From Roseomonas sp. E05 (lineage in GTDB: Bacteria; Pseudomonadota; Alphaproteobacteria; Acetobacterales; Acetobacteraceae): a stretch of 64,000 nucleotides of DNA. Position numbers and translations under genes: made by a program. The notes beneath the pieces were generated by a model that was not told the origin of the DNA, searched no databases, and worked only from the letters and a program-made list of their open reading frames with translations. The stretch lies in assembly GCF_030063475.1 (NCBI RefSeq), contig NZ_JASIRT010000014.1, forward strand, positions 1-64,000, written 5' to 3'. Position 1 is the first letter of the stretch. Each line of letters starts with the position of its first letter. Shown one piece after another: positions 8,694-18,153 of this stretch.

Positions 8694-9965
8694 TCAGTTG
8701 GTCGCCACCCCCGCCGCGAGGAGGATGCTGGCCACGGCGGTGGCAACGCCCTTCACGCTGGCGCCCTTCTCCACATCGATCCACTCTTCCAGCGAGTGCG
8801 CCCGGTCGCCTGCGCAGCCCGTGCCGATGGTGACCGCCGGCAGCCCCAGGCTGATCGGGATGTTGCTGTCGGTGGAGGAGGCCTCATAGGCCAGCTCGTA
8901 GCCCTGCGCCGCGATGACGGCCGAGGCGATCCGGGCGATGCGGGACTCCGTGGAGGTGGTGCCGGCCGGCCGGTCGCCGATCTGCTTCACCTCGACGCGG
9001 ATCCTGCCGCGCTTGGTGTCGCGCGCCGCATCCTCGGCCGCCGCCGCCTGCGGCAGGATGGCGAGGAAGCGCTCCTCCAGCGAAGCCAGCACTTCGGCCG
9101 AGGCTGAGCGCAGGTCCACCTCCATCCAGGCTTCCTCGGGGATGGCGTTGATCGAGGTGCCGCCGCCCATCCGCCCGATCGAGAAGGTGGTCTTGGGCGA
9201 GGCCGGCACGCGGATGCGCCCGAGGTCGTCCATGGCGCGCGCCATGGCGAAGGCCGGGTTCACCAGGCCGAAGGCGGCGAAGGAATGCCCGCCGGGGCCC
9301 CGGAAGGTGACGCGGTAGCGCTTGCTGCCCACCGCGCCGTGCACCAGCCGCGCCGGGTTCAGCCCGTCCAGCGCGATGAAGCCGGCCACCCGGTCCCGCC
9401 AGCGGTTCGCCTGGAAAAAGGCCTTCACGCCGCGCAGGTCGCCGGCGCCTTCCTCGCCCACCGAGGCCAGCAGCAGGATGCCGGCGCGGGTGCGGATCTC
9501 GGCGGCGTCCAGCGCGCGGGCGATGGCCAGCAGCACCGCCAGGCCGCGCGTGTTGTCGCCCACGCCGGGGGCGCGCAGGATGGTGCCCTCGCGCTTCACC
9601 GTCACATCGGTGCCGGCGGGAAACACCGTGTCGAGGTGCGAGCAGAGCACGATCACCCCCGCCTCCGGGTCGGTGCCCGGCCGATAGGCCGTGACGTTGC
9701 CCTCGGCATCCGTCTCCACCTCCTGCAGCCCCTGGCCGCGCAGCAGCTCGGCATAGGCGGCCGCGCGCCTGGCCTCACCGAAGGGCGGGGAGGGGATCTC
9801 GGTGAGCGTGACGAGCTGCTCGACGAAGTTGTCGTGGTCGGCGTCCAGCGCCGCCTGCAGGCGGGCGAAGGCCGGGCTGGCGAGCAGCGCATTCGCCTCC
9901 GCCGCCGCGCTGCTGCCCTCGGTGGCGGAGAGCACGGCGCGCAGGGTGGGGAGGGCATCAGACAT
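8694..9965 (-). CDS. M20-family metallopeptidase/amidohydrolase
   Basis: A 423-residue zinc hydrolase of the M20/M25/M40 family. The metal-site and catalytic motifs are visible: CSHLDTVF (first His and catalytic Asp), GVGDNTRG (bridging Asp), SVGEEGAGD (catalytic Glu and metal Glu) and RGPGGHS in the dimerisation domain. The first 60 residues form an Ala-rich helical extension. Family members cleave dipeptides, tripeptides or acylated amino acids; the DNTRG and RGPGGHSFA segments resemble the peptidase T/dipeptidase-like branch. The ATG at 9965 has a GAGG site about 10 bases upstream. The substrate is not identifiable. Confidence 0.87.
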   Translation of the reverse strand: MSDALPTLRAVLSATEGSSAAAEANALLASPAFARLQAALDADHDNFVEQLVTLTEIPSPPFGEARRAAAYAELLRGQGLQEVETDAEGNVTAYRPGTDPEAGVIVLCSHLDTVFPAGTDVTVKREGTILRAPGVGDNTRGLAVLLAIARALDAAEIRTRAGILLLASVGEEGAGDLRGVKAFFQANRWRDRVAGFIALDGLNPARLVHGAVGSKRYRVTFRGPGGHSFAAFGLVNPAFAMARAMDDLGRIRVPASPKTTFSIGRMGGGTSINAIPEEAWMEVDLRSASAEVLASLEERFLAILPQAAAAEDAARDTKRGRIRVEVKQIGDRPAGTTSTESRIARIASAVIAAQGYELAYEASSTDSNIPISLGLPAVTIGTGCAGDRAHSLEEWIDVEKGASVKGVATAVASILLAAGVATN

Positions 9966-10031
9966 GGGCGGAACCTCGAATCAGGAAGGGGGCCGACGTT
10001 CCGCCGCCCGGCCCCCGTGGTCAAGGGAGGC

Positions 10032-10862
10032 TCAGGTGCCCACCCGCAGCGGCGCCGTCATCTTGCGCAGGCAGGCGATGACCGAAAGCGGGGTGATCCG
10101 CCCGGTCTTCGGGTTCTCGCTCGGGATGCCCTCGATGGACATGCTGAAGCGCGCCGAATCCGCCTCCACCTCGATACGATGGGTGTTCCGCTGCAGATCC
10201 GGGTCGGCCCAGATCTCCAGCATGGTGCGGTCCGGCCCGATGCCGGCGAGGGAGAGCGCCACCGCGACGTTGAGGTTGGCCGGGAAGCCCTTCGCCGCCT
10301 CCCGCGCGGTGCCCTGGAAGACCCGCATCGGCTCGCGGATATCCTCGATGCGGATGTTGTGCTCGACAAGGTAGGGAGCGCCCACCAGCCCGCGCACCGG
10401 CTTGCGCGTCACCATCCGCACCGATTCGATCTGCCCCTCGGCGGCGGCGGCAACGGCGTCCAGCCCGAGCAACGCCCCGGTCGGCACGATGATCTGCCCG
10501 CCATGCTGCCGCGCCAGGGCGACCAGATGCTCCTGCGCCAGCAGCGCGCCCACGCTGAGCACCACCACCGACTTCGCCGCCCGCAGGAAGGGCTCGGCGA
10601 TGGCGGGCAGCAGCGCGGCGGGCGCGCATTCGATCACCAGGTCGGCCAACGGCTCCAGCTCGGCGATGTCGAGCACCGGGACCGGGTGGCGCAACCCCTC
10701 CATCCGCCGCGCCGCCTTGCCCTTGTCCTGCGCCGCGACGGCGACCAGCTCGAAGCCCGGAATGCCCTCATCCAGCGCCGCGGCGACGCGGCCACCGATG
10801 GCGCCGAAGCCGGCGATGGCGACGCGCATGGGGCGGCGGCGCGGGGACGTGAAGGCGTTCAT
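10032..10862 (-). CDS. Aspartate dehydrogenase
   Basis: A 276-residue NAD(P)-dependent L-aspartate dehydrogenase (family of EC 1.4.1.21), which converts aspartate to iminoaspartate/oxaloacetate with ammonia release. The N-terminal Rossmann motif is VAIAGFGAIGGRVAAAL. Family segments include the VECAPAALL-like loop (VIECAPAALLPAIAEP), SVGALL, PTGALLGLDAV, PANLNVAVALSLAGIGPD and NTHRIEVEA, which carries the conserved His. The ATG at 10862 is preceded by GGGAGG at good spacing; an internal ATG 11 codons later is also possible. No nadA or nadC is adjacent, so a role in NAD synthesis is not shown by context. Confidence 0.9.
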   Translation of the reverse strand: MNAFTSPRRRPMRVAIAGFGAIGGRVAAALDEGIPGFELVAVAAQDKGKAARRMEGLRHPVPVLDIAELEPLADLVIECAPAALLPAIAEPFLRAAKSVVVLSVGALLAQEHLVALARQHGGQIIVPTGALLGLDAVAAAAEGQIESVRMVTRKPVRGLVGAPYLVEHNIRIEDIREPMRVFQGTAREAAKGFPANLNVAVALSLAGIGPDRTMLEIWADPDLQRNTHRIEVEADSARFSMSIEGIPSENPKTGRITPLSVIACLRKMTAPLRVGT

Positions 10863-11048
10863 GGCAGGAACCTCCCGGGGCAGCCGGCGCGCTTTGGCTG
10901 CGCGGCCACCGAAGACGATGGGGCCGGAGGGTAACGGCGGGCGCCGAGCGTGCCAAGCCGCGCCGCAGGAATGCGGAACGGCCCGGGGCGGGTGCCACCG
11001 GGCCGTTCCTGTCTCAGGCCACGCCTTAGCCCCTTGGGGGGAGGGCGC

Positions 11049-13403
11049 TCAGCCCGCCGCCTCCGGGGCATGCTCGTTCTCGCCATCCGGCCCGTCATCG
11101 GGCTTCGGCAGGGCGGGCAGCGGCGCCTCGATGAACTCGAAGGTCAGCTCGTCGTCCTTCTTGCCGACGCGCACCGCGCCGCCCTTGGCCAGCTTGCCGA
11201 AGAGCAGCTCCTCGGCCAGCGGCTTCTTGACGTATTCCTGGATCACGCGGGCCAGCGGCCGGGCGCCGTAGAGCGGGTCGTAGCCCTTCTCCGCCAACCA
11301 TTCCTTGGCCGCCGAGGACAGCTCGATCGTGACGTTGCGATCCGCAAGCTGGGCCTCCAGCTGCATCACGAACTTCTCGACCACGTTGCCCACGATCTCC
11401 GCCGTCAGCCCGCTGAAGGGCACGACGGCGTCCAGGCGGTTGCGGAACTCCGGGGTGAACAGGCGCTTCACCGCCTCCTCATCCTCGCCCACGCGCGTCT
11501 GCCGGCCGAAGCCGATGCCGGACTTGGCCATGTCGGCGGCGCCCGCATTGGTGGTCATGATCAGGATGACGTTGCGGAAATCGACCGTCTTGCCGTTGTG
11601 GTCGGTCAGCTTCCCGTGGTCCATCACCTGCAGCAGGATGTTGTAGAGGTCCTGGTGGGCCTTCTCGATCTCATCCAGCAGCAGCACGCAATGCGGGTGC
11701 TGGTCCACGGCATCCGTCAGCAGGCCGCCCTGGTCGAAGCCGACATAGCCCGGCGGCGCGCCGATCAGCCGGCTGACGCTGTGCCGCTCCATGTACTCGG
11801 ACATGTCGAAGCGGGTCAGTTCGATGCCGAGCGTCTTGGCGAGCTGCTTGGCCACCTCGGTCTTGCCGACGCCGGTGGGGCCGCTGAACAGGTAGTTGCC
11901 GATCGGCTTCTCCGGGTCGCGCAGCCCGGCGCGGGACAGCTTGATCGCGGCGGAGAGGGCCTCGATCGCCTTGTCCTGGCCGAAGACCATCGCCTTCAGG
12001 TCGCGCTCCAGGTTCCGCAGCGTCTCCTTGTCGTCGGTGGAGACGCTCTTGGGCGGGATGCGCGCGATCTTGGCGACGATATCCTCCACATCCTTCAGGG
12101 TGACGGTCTTCTTCCGCTTCCCCTCCGGCTGCAGCATGCGGGAGGCGCCGACCTCGTCGATGACGTCGATCGCCTTGTCCGGCAGCTTGCGGTCATGGAT
12201 GTACTTGGCCGAGAGCTCGACCGCGGCGCGGATGGCTTCCGGCGTGTACTTGACCTTGTGGTGCTTCTCGTAGTTGGTCTTGAGGCCGGTCAGGATCTTC
12301 ACCGCGTCCTCGACCGTCGGCTCGTTGACGTCGATCTTCTGGAAGCGGCGGACCAGCGCGCGGTCCTTCTCGAAGTGCTGCCGGTACTCCTTGTAGGTGG
12401 TGGAGCCCATGCAGCGCAGCGTGCCCTGGGCGAGCGCCGGCTTCAGCAGGTTCGAGGCGTCCATCGCACCGCCGGAGGTCGCCCCGGCGCCGATCACGGT
12501 GTGGATCTCGTCGATGAACAGGATCGAGCCCGGCTGCTGCTCCAGCTCGGCCACGACGGCCTTCAGCCGCTCCTCGAAGTCGCCGCGGTAGCGGGTGCCG
12601 GCCAGCAGCGAGCCCATGTCGAGCGCGTAGATGGTGGACTTGGCCAGCACCTCCGGCACGTCGCCCTCGATGATGCGCTTGGCCAGGCCCTCGGCGATGG
12701 CGGTCTTGCCCACACCGGGGTCACCCACATAGAGCGGGTTGTTCTTGGTGCGGCGGCAGAGGATCTGGATGGTGCGCTCGATCTCGGAGTCGCGCCCGAT
12801 CAGCGGGTCGACCTTGCCCTGCTGCGCCTTCTTGTTGAGGTTGACGCAGTAGTTCGACAGCGCGTCCTGGCCGCGGCGGCCGGAGGGCTTCTCCTCCTTC
12901 TCGCCCGGCTCCTCGGCACTCGGCCCGCTGGGCGGGGAGCCCTGCACGGGACGGCTGGTGGAGCGGCCCGGGGCCTTGGCGATGCCATGGCTGATGAAGT
13001 TCACCGCGTCCAGCCGGGTCATGTCCTGCAGCTGCAGGAAATAGACGGCGTGGCTCTCGCGCTCGCTGAACAGCGCGACGAGCACGTTGGCGCCGGTCAC
13101 CTCGTCGCGGCCGGAGGACTGGACATGGATGGCGGCGCGCTGGACGACGCGCTGGAAGCCGGCGGTCGGCTTCGGGTCGCCACCGCGCTCGGTCACCAGA
13201 CCGGCGAGGTCCTTGTCGAGGAACTCGGAGAGGTCACGCTTCAGCTTCTCCTGATCGACCCCGCAGGCGCGCAGCACGGTGGCGGCGTCGATGTCGTCGA
13301 CCAGGGCAAGCAGAAGGTGTTCCAACGTGGCATATTCGTGCCGGCGCTCGTTGGCTAGCCCCAGGGCACGATGGAGCGTCTGCTCAAGGTTGCGGGACAG
13401 CAT
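11049..13403 (-). CDS. clpA: ATP-dependent Clp protease ATP-binding subunit ClpA
   Basis: A 784-residue AAA+ unfoldase that feeds substrates to ClpP. Order: the N-terminal Clp repeat domain that binds ClpS (about residues 1-145); AAA1 with Walker [14 protein letters not shown] and Walker [17 protein letters not shown]2 with [13 protein letters not shown] and [11 protein letters not shown]; and a C-terminal D2-small domain. No long middle coiled-coil is present, which excludes ClpB and ClpC. A charged Gly/Ser/Pro linker lies at about residues 150-175. An AGGGGAG site precedes the ATG. clpS lies just upstream on the same strand, as usual. The C-terminus carries an acidic tail after the conserved core. 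Confidence 0.96.
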   Translation of the reverse strand: MLSRNLEQTLHRALGLANERRHEYATLEHLLLALVDDIDAATVLRACGVDQEKLKRDLSEFLDKDLAGLVTERGGDPKPTAGFQRVVQRAAIHVQSSGRDEVTGANVLVALFSERESHAVYFLQLQDMTRLDAVNFISHGIAKAPGRSTSRPVQGSPPSGPSAEEPGEKEEKPSGRRGQDALSNYCVNLNKKAQQGKVDPLIGRDSEIERTIQILCRRTKNNPLYVGDPGVGKTAIAEGLAKRIIEGDVPEVLAKSTIYALDMGSLLAGTRYRGDFEERLKAVVAELEQQPGSILFIDEIHTVIGAGATSGGAMDASNLLKPALAQGTLRCMGSTTYKEYRQHFEKDRALVRRFQKIDVNEPTVEDAVKILTGLKTNYEKHHKVKYTPEAIRAAVELSAKYIHDRKLPDKAIDVIDEVGASRMLQPEGKRKKTVTLKDVEDIVAKIARIPPKSVSTDDKETLRNLERDLKAMVFGQDKAIEALSAAIKLSRAGLRDPEKPIGNYLFSGPTGVGKTEVAKQLAKTLGIELTRFDMSEYMERHSVSRLIGAPPGYVGFDQGGLLTDAVDQHPHCVLLLDEIEKAHQDLYNILLQVMDHGKLTDHNGKTVDFRNVILIMTTNAGAADMAKSGIGFGRQTRVGEDEEAVKRLFTPEFRNRLDAVVPFSGLTAEIVGNVVEKFVMQLEAQLADRNVTIELSSAAKEWLAEKGYDPLYGARPLARVIQEYVKKPLAEELLFGKLAKGGAVRVGKKDDELTFEFIEAPLPALPKPDDGPDGENEHAPEAAG

Positions 13404-13429
13404 GCGTTTGACGCTCCCCTTCCAGGAAC

Positions 13430-13457
13430 GGTGCCGGCAGGTGAAGGGGCCGGCACC
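13430..13457 (-). other. Hairpin in the clpS-clpA intergenic leader
   Basis: Perfect 9-base arms GGTGCCGGC/GCCGGCACC flank a 10-base loop, 27 bases upstream of the clpA start codon in the 193-base gap between clpS and clpA. No T-run follows on the minus strand, so it is not a canonical terminator. It may modulate the ratio of the two products or stabilise an mRNA end. Confidence 0.35.
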
Positions 13458-13596
13458 GAAGAGACAGGATCTTACGACCCACGATACCGAATATGTGGTT
13501 CCACTCCCTTAAGACGACGAGAGGGGACAGCAAGTTTCAGCACGTTACACGCAGACGATGGCCGCCTGCATGCCTTTTCGCCGATTCCGGCGCGGC

Positions 13597-13980
13597 CTAC
13601 TCCTTCTCGATGGTGCATTGCAGCGGGTGCTGGTTCTGGCGGGCCAGGTCCATCACCTGGGTGACCTTGGTTTCGGCCACCTCATAGGTGAAGACGCCGC
13701 AGACCCCGACACCCCGGCGGTGGACATGCAGCATGATGCGCGTGGCCTCCTCCCGGTTCTTCTGGAAGAAGCGCTCCAGCACATGGACGACGAACTCCAT
13801 CGGCGTGTAGTCGTCGTTCAGCATCAACACCTTGTACATCGCGGGCTTGCGGGTGCGCGGCTTGGCCTTGACGACGACACCCGTGTTCGTCCCGTCCTGG
13901 CCACCCGTGCCGCCCTGTCCCGCGCCGCCCATTCCATTCCGCTCCGGGTCTTGGTCGGGGCGCCTATCCTGATCCGTCAT
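13597..13980 (-). CDS. clpS: ATP-dependent Clp protease adaptor ClpS
   Basis: A 127-residue N-degron adaptor that delivers N-end-rule substrates to ClpAP. The folded domain begins near [17 protein letters not shown], which includes the conserved DDYTPM segment of the substrate pocket, and continues with [21 protein letters not shown]. The first 45 residues are a disordered Gly/Asp/Arg-rich stretch, longer than usual. The ATG at 13980 was chosen because the upstream 40 codons look non-coding and the chosen protein starts with MTDQDRR, as seen in relatives. clpA follows on the same strand. Confidence 0.94.
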   Translation of the reverse strand: MTDQDRRPDQDPERNGMGGAGQGGTGGQDGTNTGVVVKAKPRTRKPAMYKVLMLNDDYTPMEFVVHVLERFFQKNREEATRIMLHVHRRGVGVCGVFTYEVAETKVTQVMDLARQNQHPLQCTIEKE

Positions 13981-14103
13981 GTCGCTGTCGCGGGCCTGCC
14001 GGTTTGTCTGCTGCACCTGAAGGGGCTCTCCGTTCACCTGGAGAGGGCGGGGCGGCGGCGCCGATTGGCCCGGGCCGTCGCCCCCGGGATGCCCCGTCAC
14101 GCT

Positions 14104-14133
14104 AAGATATCGGAGCGGCGGCGCCGAGGTGAA
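14104..14133 (-). promoter_or_regulatory. Candidate sigma-70-type promoter for clpS
   Basis: On the minus strand TTCACC (14133-14128) and TATCTT (14109-14104) match four of six consensus bases each and are spaced by 18 bases. They lie 123 bases upstream of the clpS start in the 317-base phasin-clpS gap. The rest of that gap is GC-rich and holds no gene; a 7-base-arm hairpin (CCGGGAG/CTCCCGG) just after the phasin stop is the only other clear structure. Confidence 0.4.
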
Positions 14134-14297
14134 GGGCCGAGCGCATCAAAGGCGCAGGAAAAGCCGCATTTAAAGGGGAGAAAAGAGTGCCGTTGCCCGA
14201 GCGGCGGGGCGGGGCAGCGGCAGAGCTGGCGCTGCCGCCGGGCGCCCGGTGCGGGCGCGGGGCCGGGAGCGCGCCATGGCACTCCCGGAAAGCCGTG

Positions 14298-14861
14298 TCA
14301 GACCAGGGCCGCGGGGCGGGTCATCCGCTCCATCGCCAGCGTCATGCGCGCGGCAACCGGGGCGGCGGACTGCTCAGCGAGCTTGAAGGCGGCCTCGCTC
14401 AGCTTCGTCGCCTCGGTCATGGACTTCTCGAGCTGCGCCTTGGCGAAGGTCGACTGCAGGTCGGCAGCCTCCTTGAGGCTCTTCACCGCGGCCATCGCGC
14501 GGGCGTTCTGCACCGCCTGCTCGTTCAGGGCCTGCATCGCGGCGAAGGCCTGCTTGCTCAGCTCCTGCAGGCCGCTGACATAGGTCTGCGTCGCCTTGGT
14601 CATGGCTTCGAAGTTGCCGCGGCCGAACTCCATGGCCTCCTCGGTCGCCTTGTAGAAGCCGTCCGCCGTGCGAGTCGCCTGTTCCATGTTCTTCTCCATT
14701 GCCGTGCGGGTCCGGGTCCCGCTCTCCTCGATCGTTTTGCCAGCCAGATCCTGCGCCGGTTCAGCCACCGTGGCGACCGCCTTGGCGGCCTTCTCGACGG
14801 GGGCCGCCGCGATGGTCGGCTTCTCCGGGGCTGCTTTGCCGGCCTTGGGCTCGTTCGCCAT
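14298..14861 (-). CDS. Phasin family protein
   Basis: A 187-residue, Ala- and Lys-rich, almost wholly helical protein with the phasin domain (AEPAQDL, then FYKATEEAMEFGRGNFEAMTK and LQELSKQAFAAMQALNEQ). Phasins coat polyhydroxyalkanoate granules and influence their number and size. The start is the ATG at 14861, preceded by GAGGAGGGC; an in-frame GTG six codons upstream overlaps this ribosome binding site and is less likely. The N-terminal 45 residues are a low-complexity Ala/Lys/Pro segment. The tail of a PhaC synthase near 63.8 kb supports granule formation in this organism, though the genes are not linked. Confidence 0.88.
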   Translation of the reverse strand: MANEPKAGKAAPEKPTIAAAPVEKAAKAVATVAEPAQDLAGKTIEESGTRTRTAMEKNMEQATRTADGFYKATEEAMEFGRGNFEAMTKATQTYVSGLQELSKQAFAAMQALNEQAVQNARAMAAVKSLKEAADLQSTFAKAQLEKSMTEATKLSEAAFKLAEQSAAPVAARMTLAMERMTRPAALV

Positions 14862-15155
14862 CTTGCCCTCCTCTGTCACACTCCGCTGCCGCCACCGGAA
14901 GGCGGAGGCACCAGATTACGGTCCCCCATCCGAATGGCTGCGTCCCGCAACGGGGGGCAGACAGGCCGGGGCCGCTTTGCTGCGGTGCAGCATGAAGCGG
15001 TATGGCAACGAATTTCCGGTCTGTCCAGCAATATTTTGCGGTGCAGCAGAAACTTTTCTGGGGCGGTCCGCGAACCCTTCGCCACCCTCTTCAGCAGCAT
15101 CCCAAGGACTCCTGCTAAGCCCTTGTGGAGAGGCGATGTTCCATATCGGTTCTCG

Positions 15156-15185
15156 ATGACATGCACGGATTCGTAACCGTAGAAT
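15156..15185 (+). promoter_or_regulatory. Candidate promoter of the D,D-carboxypeptidase gene
   Basis: ATGACA (15156-15161) and TAGAAT (15180-15185) each match five of six consensus bases and are 18 bases apart. They lie 44 bases before the ATG at 15229. The 367-base gap back to the phasin gene is less GC-rich than its surroundings and must also hold the divergent phasin promoter; no gene is visible in it. Confidence 0.5.
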
Positions 15186-15228
15186 ACGCCTGCTTCACTG
15201 GGGGGTGAGGCTCATTCAGGGGATATCT

Positions 15229-16407
15229 ATGCAACTTGCCCGTGGGGTCCGGCGGCTGAGGCTTCTTGCAGCCTCAGCAATCCTGCTCGTTACGCTGCCG
15301 GGCGTCGCCGCCGCTCAGATCGGCAGCGCGCGCTACTCGTCCGTGGTGATCGATGCGCAAAGCGGGCAGATGCTGTTCGGCAGCAACGCCACCGCGCCGC
15401 GCCATCCGGCTTCGCTGACCAAGATGATGACGCTTTATCTGGTCTTCGAGGCCCTGCGCCGGGGCGAACTCCGCCCGGACCAGCGGCTGGTGATGACCCC
15501 CTACGCGGCGAGCAAGCCGCCCTCCAAGCTTGGCCTGCGGCCAGGCCAGAGCCTGACGGTCGAGAACTGCATCTACGCGGTCGTCACCAAGTCGGCGAAT
15601 GACATCGCCACCCTGCTCGGCGAGACGCTGGGGGGCGGCAGCGAGGCCCGTTTCGCACAGATGATGACGCTGCGTGCCCGCGCGCTGGGCATGAGCGGCA
15701 CCACCTTCCGCAACGCCTCCGGCCTGCCGGACGTCGATCAGGTGACCACCGCGCAGGACATGGCGGCCCTGGGCCGCCGCCTGCAGCAGGACTTCCCGGA
15801 GTACTACCACTATTTCGGCACCCGCGAGCACCGGATGGGCGGCATCAGGCTGCGCAACCACAACCACATGCTCACGGACTACGAGGGCGTTGACGGCATC
15901 AAGACCGGCTATATCGATGCCAGCGGCTTCAACATTGTCAGCAGCGCCCGGCGCGGCGGCGCACGGCTGATCGTCAGCGTGTTCGGCGGCAGTTCCTGGA
16001 CGGAGCGCGACCGGCACGCGGCGGCGCTGCTCGAGCGCGGCTTCACGCAGATGGGCGTGGACGAGGGCCGCAGCCTGGTCGCCCAGGGCAGGGGGGGCGC
16101 CGGGCTGGCCATGGCGGCGGTTGGCGGCACGGCAGCGGCAGCGACCCTGCGCCGCGTCCGCGCGCCGAGGGTGGTGGCGCGCGCCGCCCCCGCGGCGAAG
16201 CCGGTGGCGCGCCGCGCCGCGCCGGTGGAGGCCCGCCTTCGCTCCCGCGCCGCCCGGCCGGCAGCCCGGGTGGCTTCCGGCAAGCCGTCGCGCCAGGCCG
16301 CGCGGGTGCGGACGGTGGTGGAGCAGGGGGATGGCGGCAGCCGTGTGCGCGTCGCCTCGGCGCCCCGCAAGCCGGTGCGCCGCAACCCCGCGCGCCCGGC
16401 GCGCTGA
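15229..16407 (+). CDS. D-alanyl-D-alanine carboxypeptidase (S11 family, DacA-like)
   Basis: A 392-residue penicillin-binding protein of family S11 that trims terminal D-alanine from peptidoglycan stem peptides in the periplasm. A signal peptide ends near GVAAAQ (residue 30). The catalytic motifs are in order: SLTK (Ser62, Lys65), SAN (Ser122-Asn124) and KTG (225-227). After about residue 300 the usual PBP5 C-terminal beta domain and membrane-anchoring helix are absent; instead an 85-residue Arg/Ala/Pro-rich basic tail follows. The ATG at 15229 fits the signal peptide; a GTG eight codons upstream is possible. It has its own candidate promoter. Confidence 0.92.
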   Translation: MQLARGVRRLRLLAASAILLVTLPGVAAAQIGSARYSSVVIDAQSGQMLFGSNATAPRHPASLTKMMTLYLVFEALRRGELRPDQRLVMTPYAASKPPSKLGLRPGQSLTVENCIYAVVTKSANDIATLLGETLGGGSEARFAQMMTLRARALGMSGTTFRNASGLPDVDQVTTAQDMAALGRRLQQDFPEYYHYFGTREHRMGGIRLRNHNHMLTDYEGVDGIKTGYIDASGFNIVSSARRGGARLIVSVFGGSSWTERDRHAAALLERGFTQMGVDEGRSLVAQGRGGAGLAMAAVGGTAAAATLRRVRAPRVVARAAPAAKPVARRAAPVEARLRSRAARPAARVASGKPSRQAARVRTVVEQGDGGSRVRVASAPRKPVRRNPARPAR

Positions 16408-16530
16408 TCGGAAGCGGGGCGTAACATTTCCTCACCCCTTGCGGGGGCTGGGGCAATGCGCCCGTTACATGCGCTCCCCAGCTTCCTGGTATGCGGCAAA
16501 CCTGCCGCGTGCCTTTTGGGGAGTTCTTGC

Positions 16531-17061
16531 ATGAAACGCTCGCTTGGTCTGGGATTGCTCGGTGCCGTGCTCGCCGTCACCGCGCTTCCGGCCCTGGCTC
16601 AGCCCGGCCCGCATCGCGGCGGGCCCGGCCACCTGATGCAGCAGGCCGATGCCGACCGGGACGGCCGCATCACCCAGACGGAAGGGCTGAACTTCCTCTC
16701 CGCTCGCTTCGCCGAGGCCGACGCCAACAAGGACGGCGGCATGACGCGCGAGGAACTGGGCAGCTTGCTGCAGGCGCGGCGGGAGGCCAACCGCCCTGCG
16801 AACGCGCCGGCCCGGCCGATGCGTGGCCTGCAGCAGCGCGCCGACGCCATGTTTCGTGCCGCCGACGCGAATGGCGACGACCGCCTGACCATGGAGGAAG
16901 TGCAGCCCCTGGCCATGGCGCTGTTCCGCGCTGCCGACCGCAACGACGACGGTGCGCTGGAAACGGCGGAACTGCGCGGCCCGCGCCATCACCACCGCCG
17001 CGGCGGCCCGGAGGCGCCGCGGCCGGGGCAGGCGCCTGTCGCGCCGGTCACCCCTGGCTGA
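16531..17061 (+). CDS. Exported EF-hand calcium-binding protein
   Basis: A 176-residue protein with a signal peptide (LGAVLAVTALPALAQ) and four EF-hand-like loops: DADRDGRITQTE, DANKDGGMTREE, DANGDDRLTMEE and DRNDDGALETAE, arranged as two pairs. Such loops bind calcium through the Asp/Asn residues at positions 1, 3 and 5 and Glu at 12, all of which are present. The C-terminus is a His/Arg/Pro-rich tail. A GGGGAG ribosome binding site precedes the ATG. Periplasmic EF-hand proteins of this size are common in alphaproteobacteria but their function is mostly unknown. Confidence 0.88.
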   Translation: MKRSLGLGLLGAVLAVTALPALAQPGPHRGGPGHLMQQADADRDGRITQTEGLNFLSARFAEADANKDGGMTREELGSLLQARREANRPANAPARPMRGLQQRADAMFRAADANGDDRLTMEEVQPLAMALFRAADRNDDGALETAELRGPRHHHRRGGPEAPRPGQAPVAPVTPG

Positions 17062-17185
17062 AGGTCTGGCCCGGCGGCACCCTCCGCCGGGCCAACCGGC
17101 CCTTGCGGCGCGCGCAGCCCGCCAGACGCGCAGGCGCATGGCCGCAGCAGCTGGAAGGCACAGATTTCAAGGAGAAAGACCCCGA

Positions 17186-17260
17186 TGGTGGGTGCGACAG
17201 GGATTGAACCTGTGACCCCCGCCGTGTGAAGGCGATGCTCTACCGCTGAGCTACGCACCC
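17186..17260 (-). tRNA. tRNA-Val (anticodon CAC)
   Basis: A complete 75-base cloverleaf including an encoded CCA end. The acceptor arms GGGTGCG/CGCACCC pair perfectly with discriminator A. The D-arm contains the AGCTCAGCGGTAGAGC pattern, and the T-arm the loop GTTCAATCC. The anticodon loop TTCACAC gives CAC, which reads GUG valine codons. A 7-base inverted repeat (CCCCGAT/ATCGGGG) flanks the gene on both sides and would extend the acceptor stem of the precursor. Confidence 0.97.
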
Positions 17261-17365
17261 ATCGGGGTGGGCCGGGAAATACCGGGAGGCCGGGAGGGTG
17301 TCAAGCGACCCCCGAGCAGGAATTTCCCCCCTTTCTTCAAAGGCTGCCATCCCCATCTCCAATGC

Positions 17366-18139
17366 ATGCGCTGGCGCTCCGCCCTCGTCCTGCTGGCCAC
17401 GCTGTGCAGCCCTGCCGCCGGGCGGGCCGAGCCGCTGCGCGCCGTCTATGCGGTGCAGGCCGCCGGCATTCAGATCGTGCGGGCGGAAGTGCTGTTCGAC
17501 CTCTCCGCCCCCTCACGCTACCGCATCGAATCCCGCCTGCACCTGACCGGGCTGGTGAGCTGGTTCAGCAGCGGCCGGGTGACCAGCCGGGCGGAGGGCG
17601 TCTGGGCCGGGGATGCCGCGCGGCCAAGCCACTTCACCAGTGAGGGAACCTGGCGTGGCGAGCCGCGTCAGGTGGTGCTGGATTATCCCGGCGGCCAGCC
17701 GGCGCTGCGCCGGCTGATCCCCGCGCACGATCCGGACCGCGAGCCGGTGCCGCCGCCGCTGCAGAGCCACACCATCGATTCCCTGAGCGCCCTGGCGCAG
17801 CTGAGCCGCACCCTGGAGGACACCGGGCGGTGCGAGGATCGTGCCGCCATCTTCGACGGTCGGCGACGGGGGAATGTCGTCATCCGCACCCTCGGGCGGG
17901 ATTACCTGCCGCCCCATGCCGGGGCCTGGAGCGGCGAGGCGGTGCGCTGCGGCTTCATCGCCCGGCAGATCGCCGGCTTCCGGCACGATGACGGCGCCGA
18001 TGCGCGGGAGCCGCAGGAGGGCGTCGCCTGGATGGCCCGGCCACGCCCCGGCGCGCCGATCCTGCCGGTCCGGGTGGAGATGCCGGGCCGCTGGCTGGGC
18101 CGCCTCACCGCCTATCTGGTGGAACTCGGCCCGGGCTGA
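17366..18139 (+). CDS. DUF3108 domain-containing exported protein
   Basis: A 257-residue protein with an N-terminal signal peptide (ALVLLATLCSPAAGRAEP) followed by a DUF3108 domain. Typical traits are the opening AVYAVQAAGIQIVRAEVLFDL, the GLVSWFSSGRVTSRAEG segment and the central DSLSALAQL stretch. The family is periplasmic or outer-membrane-associated, common in proteobacteria and of unknown function. The ATG at 17366 places the signal peptide at the very N-terminus; the ribosome binding site is weak. It converges on gph with 14 bases between stops. Confidence 0.8.
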   Translation: MRWRSALVLLATLCSPAAGRAEPLRAVYAVQAAGIQIVRAEVLFDLSAPSRYRIESRLHLTGLVSWFSSGRVTSRAEGVWAGDAARPSHFTSEGTWRGEPRQVVLDYPGGQPALRRLIPAHDPDREPVPPPLQSHTIDSLSALAQLSRTLEDTGRCEDRAAIFDGRRRGNVVIRTLGRDYLPPHAGAWSGEAVRCGFIARQIAGFRHDDGADAREPQEGVAWMARPRPGAPILPVRVEMPGRWLGRLTAYLVELGPG

Positions 18140-18153
18140 TCGCCGCGCCAGGC

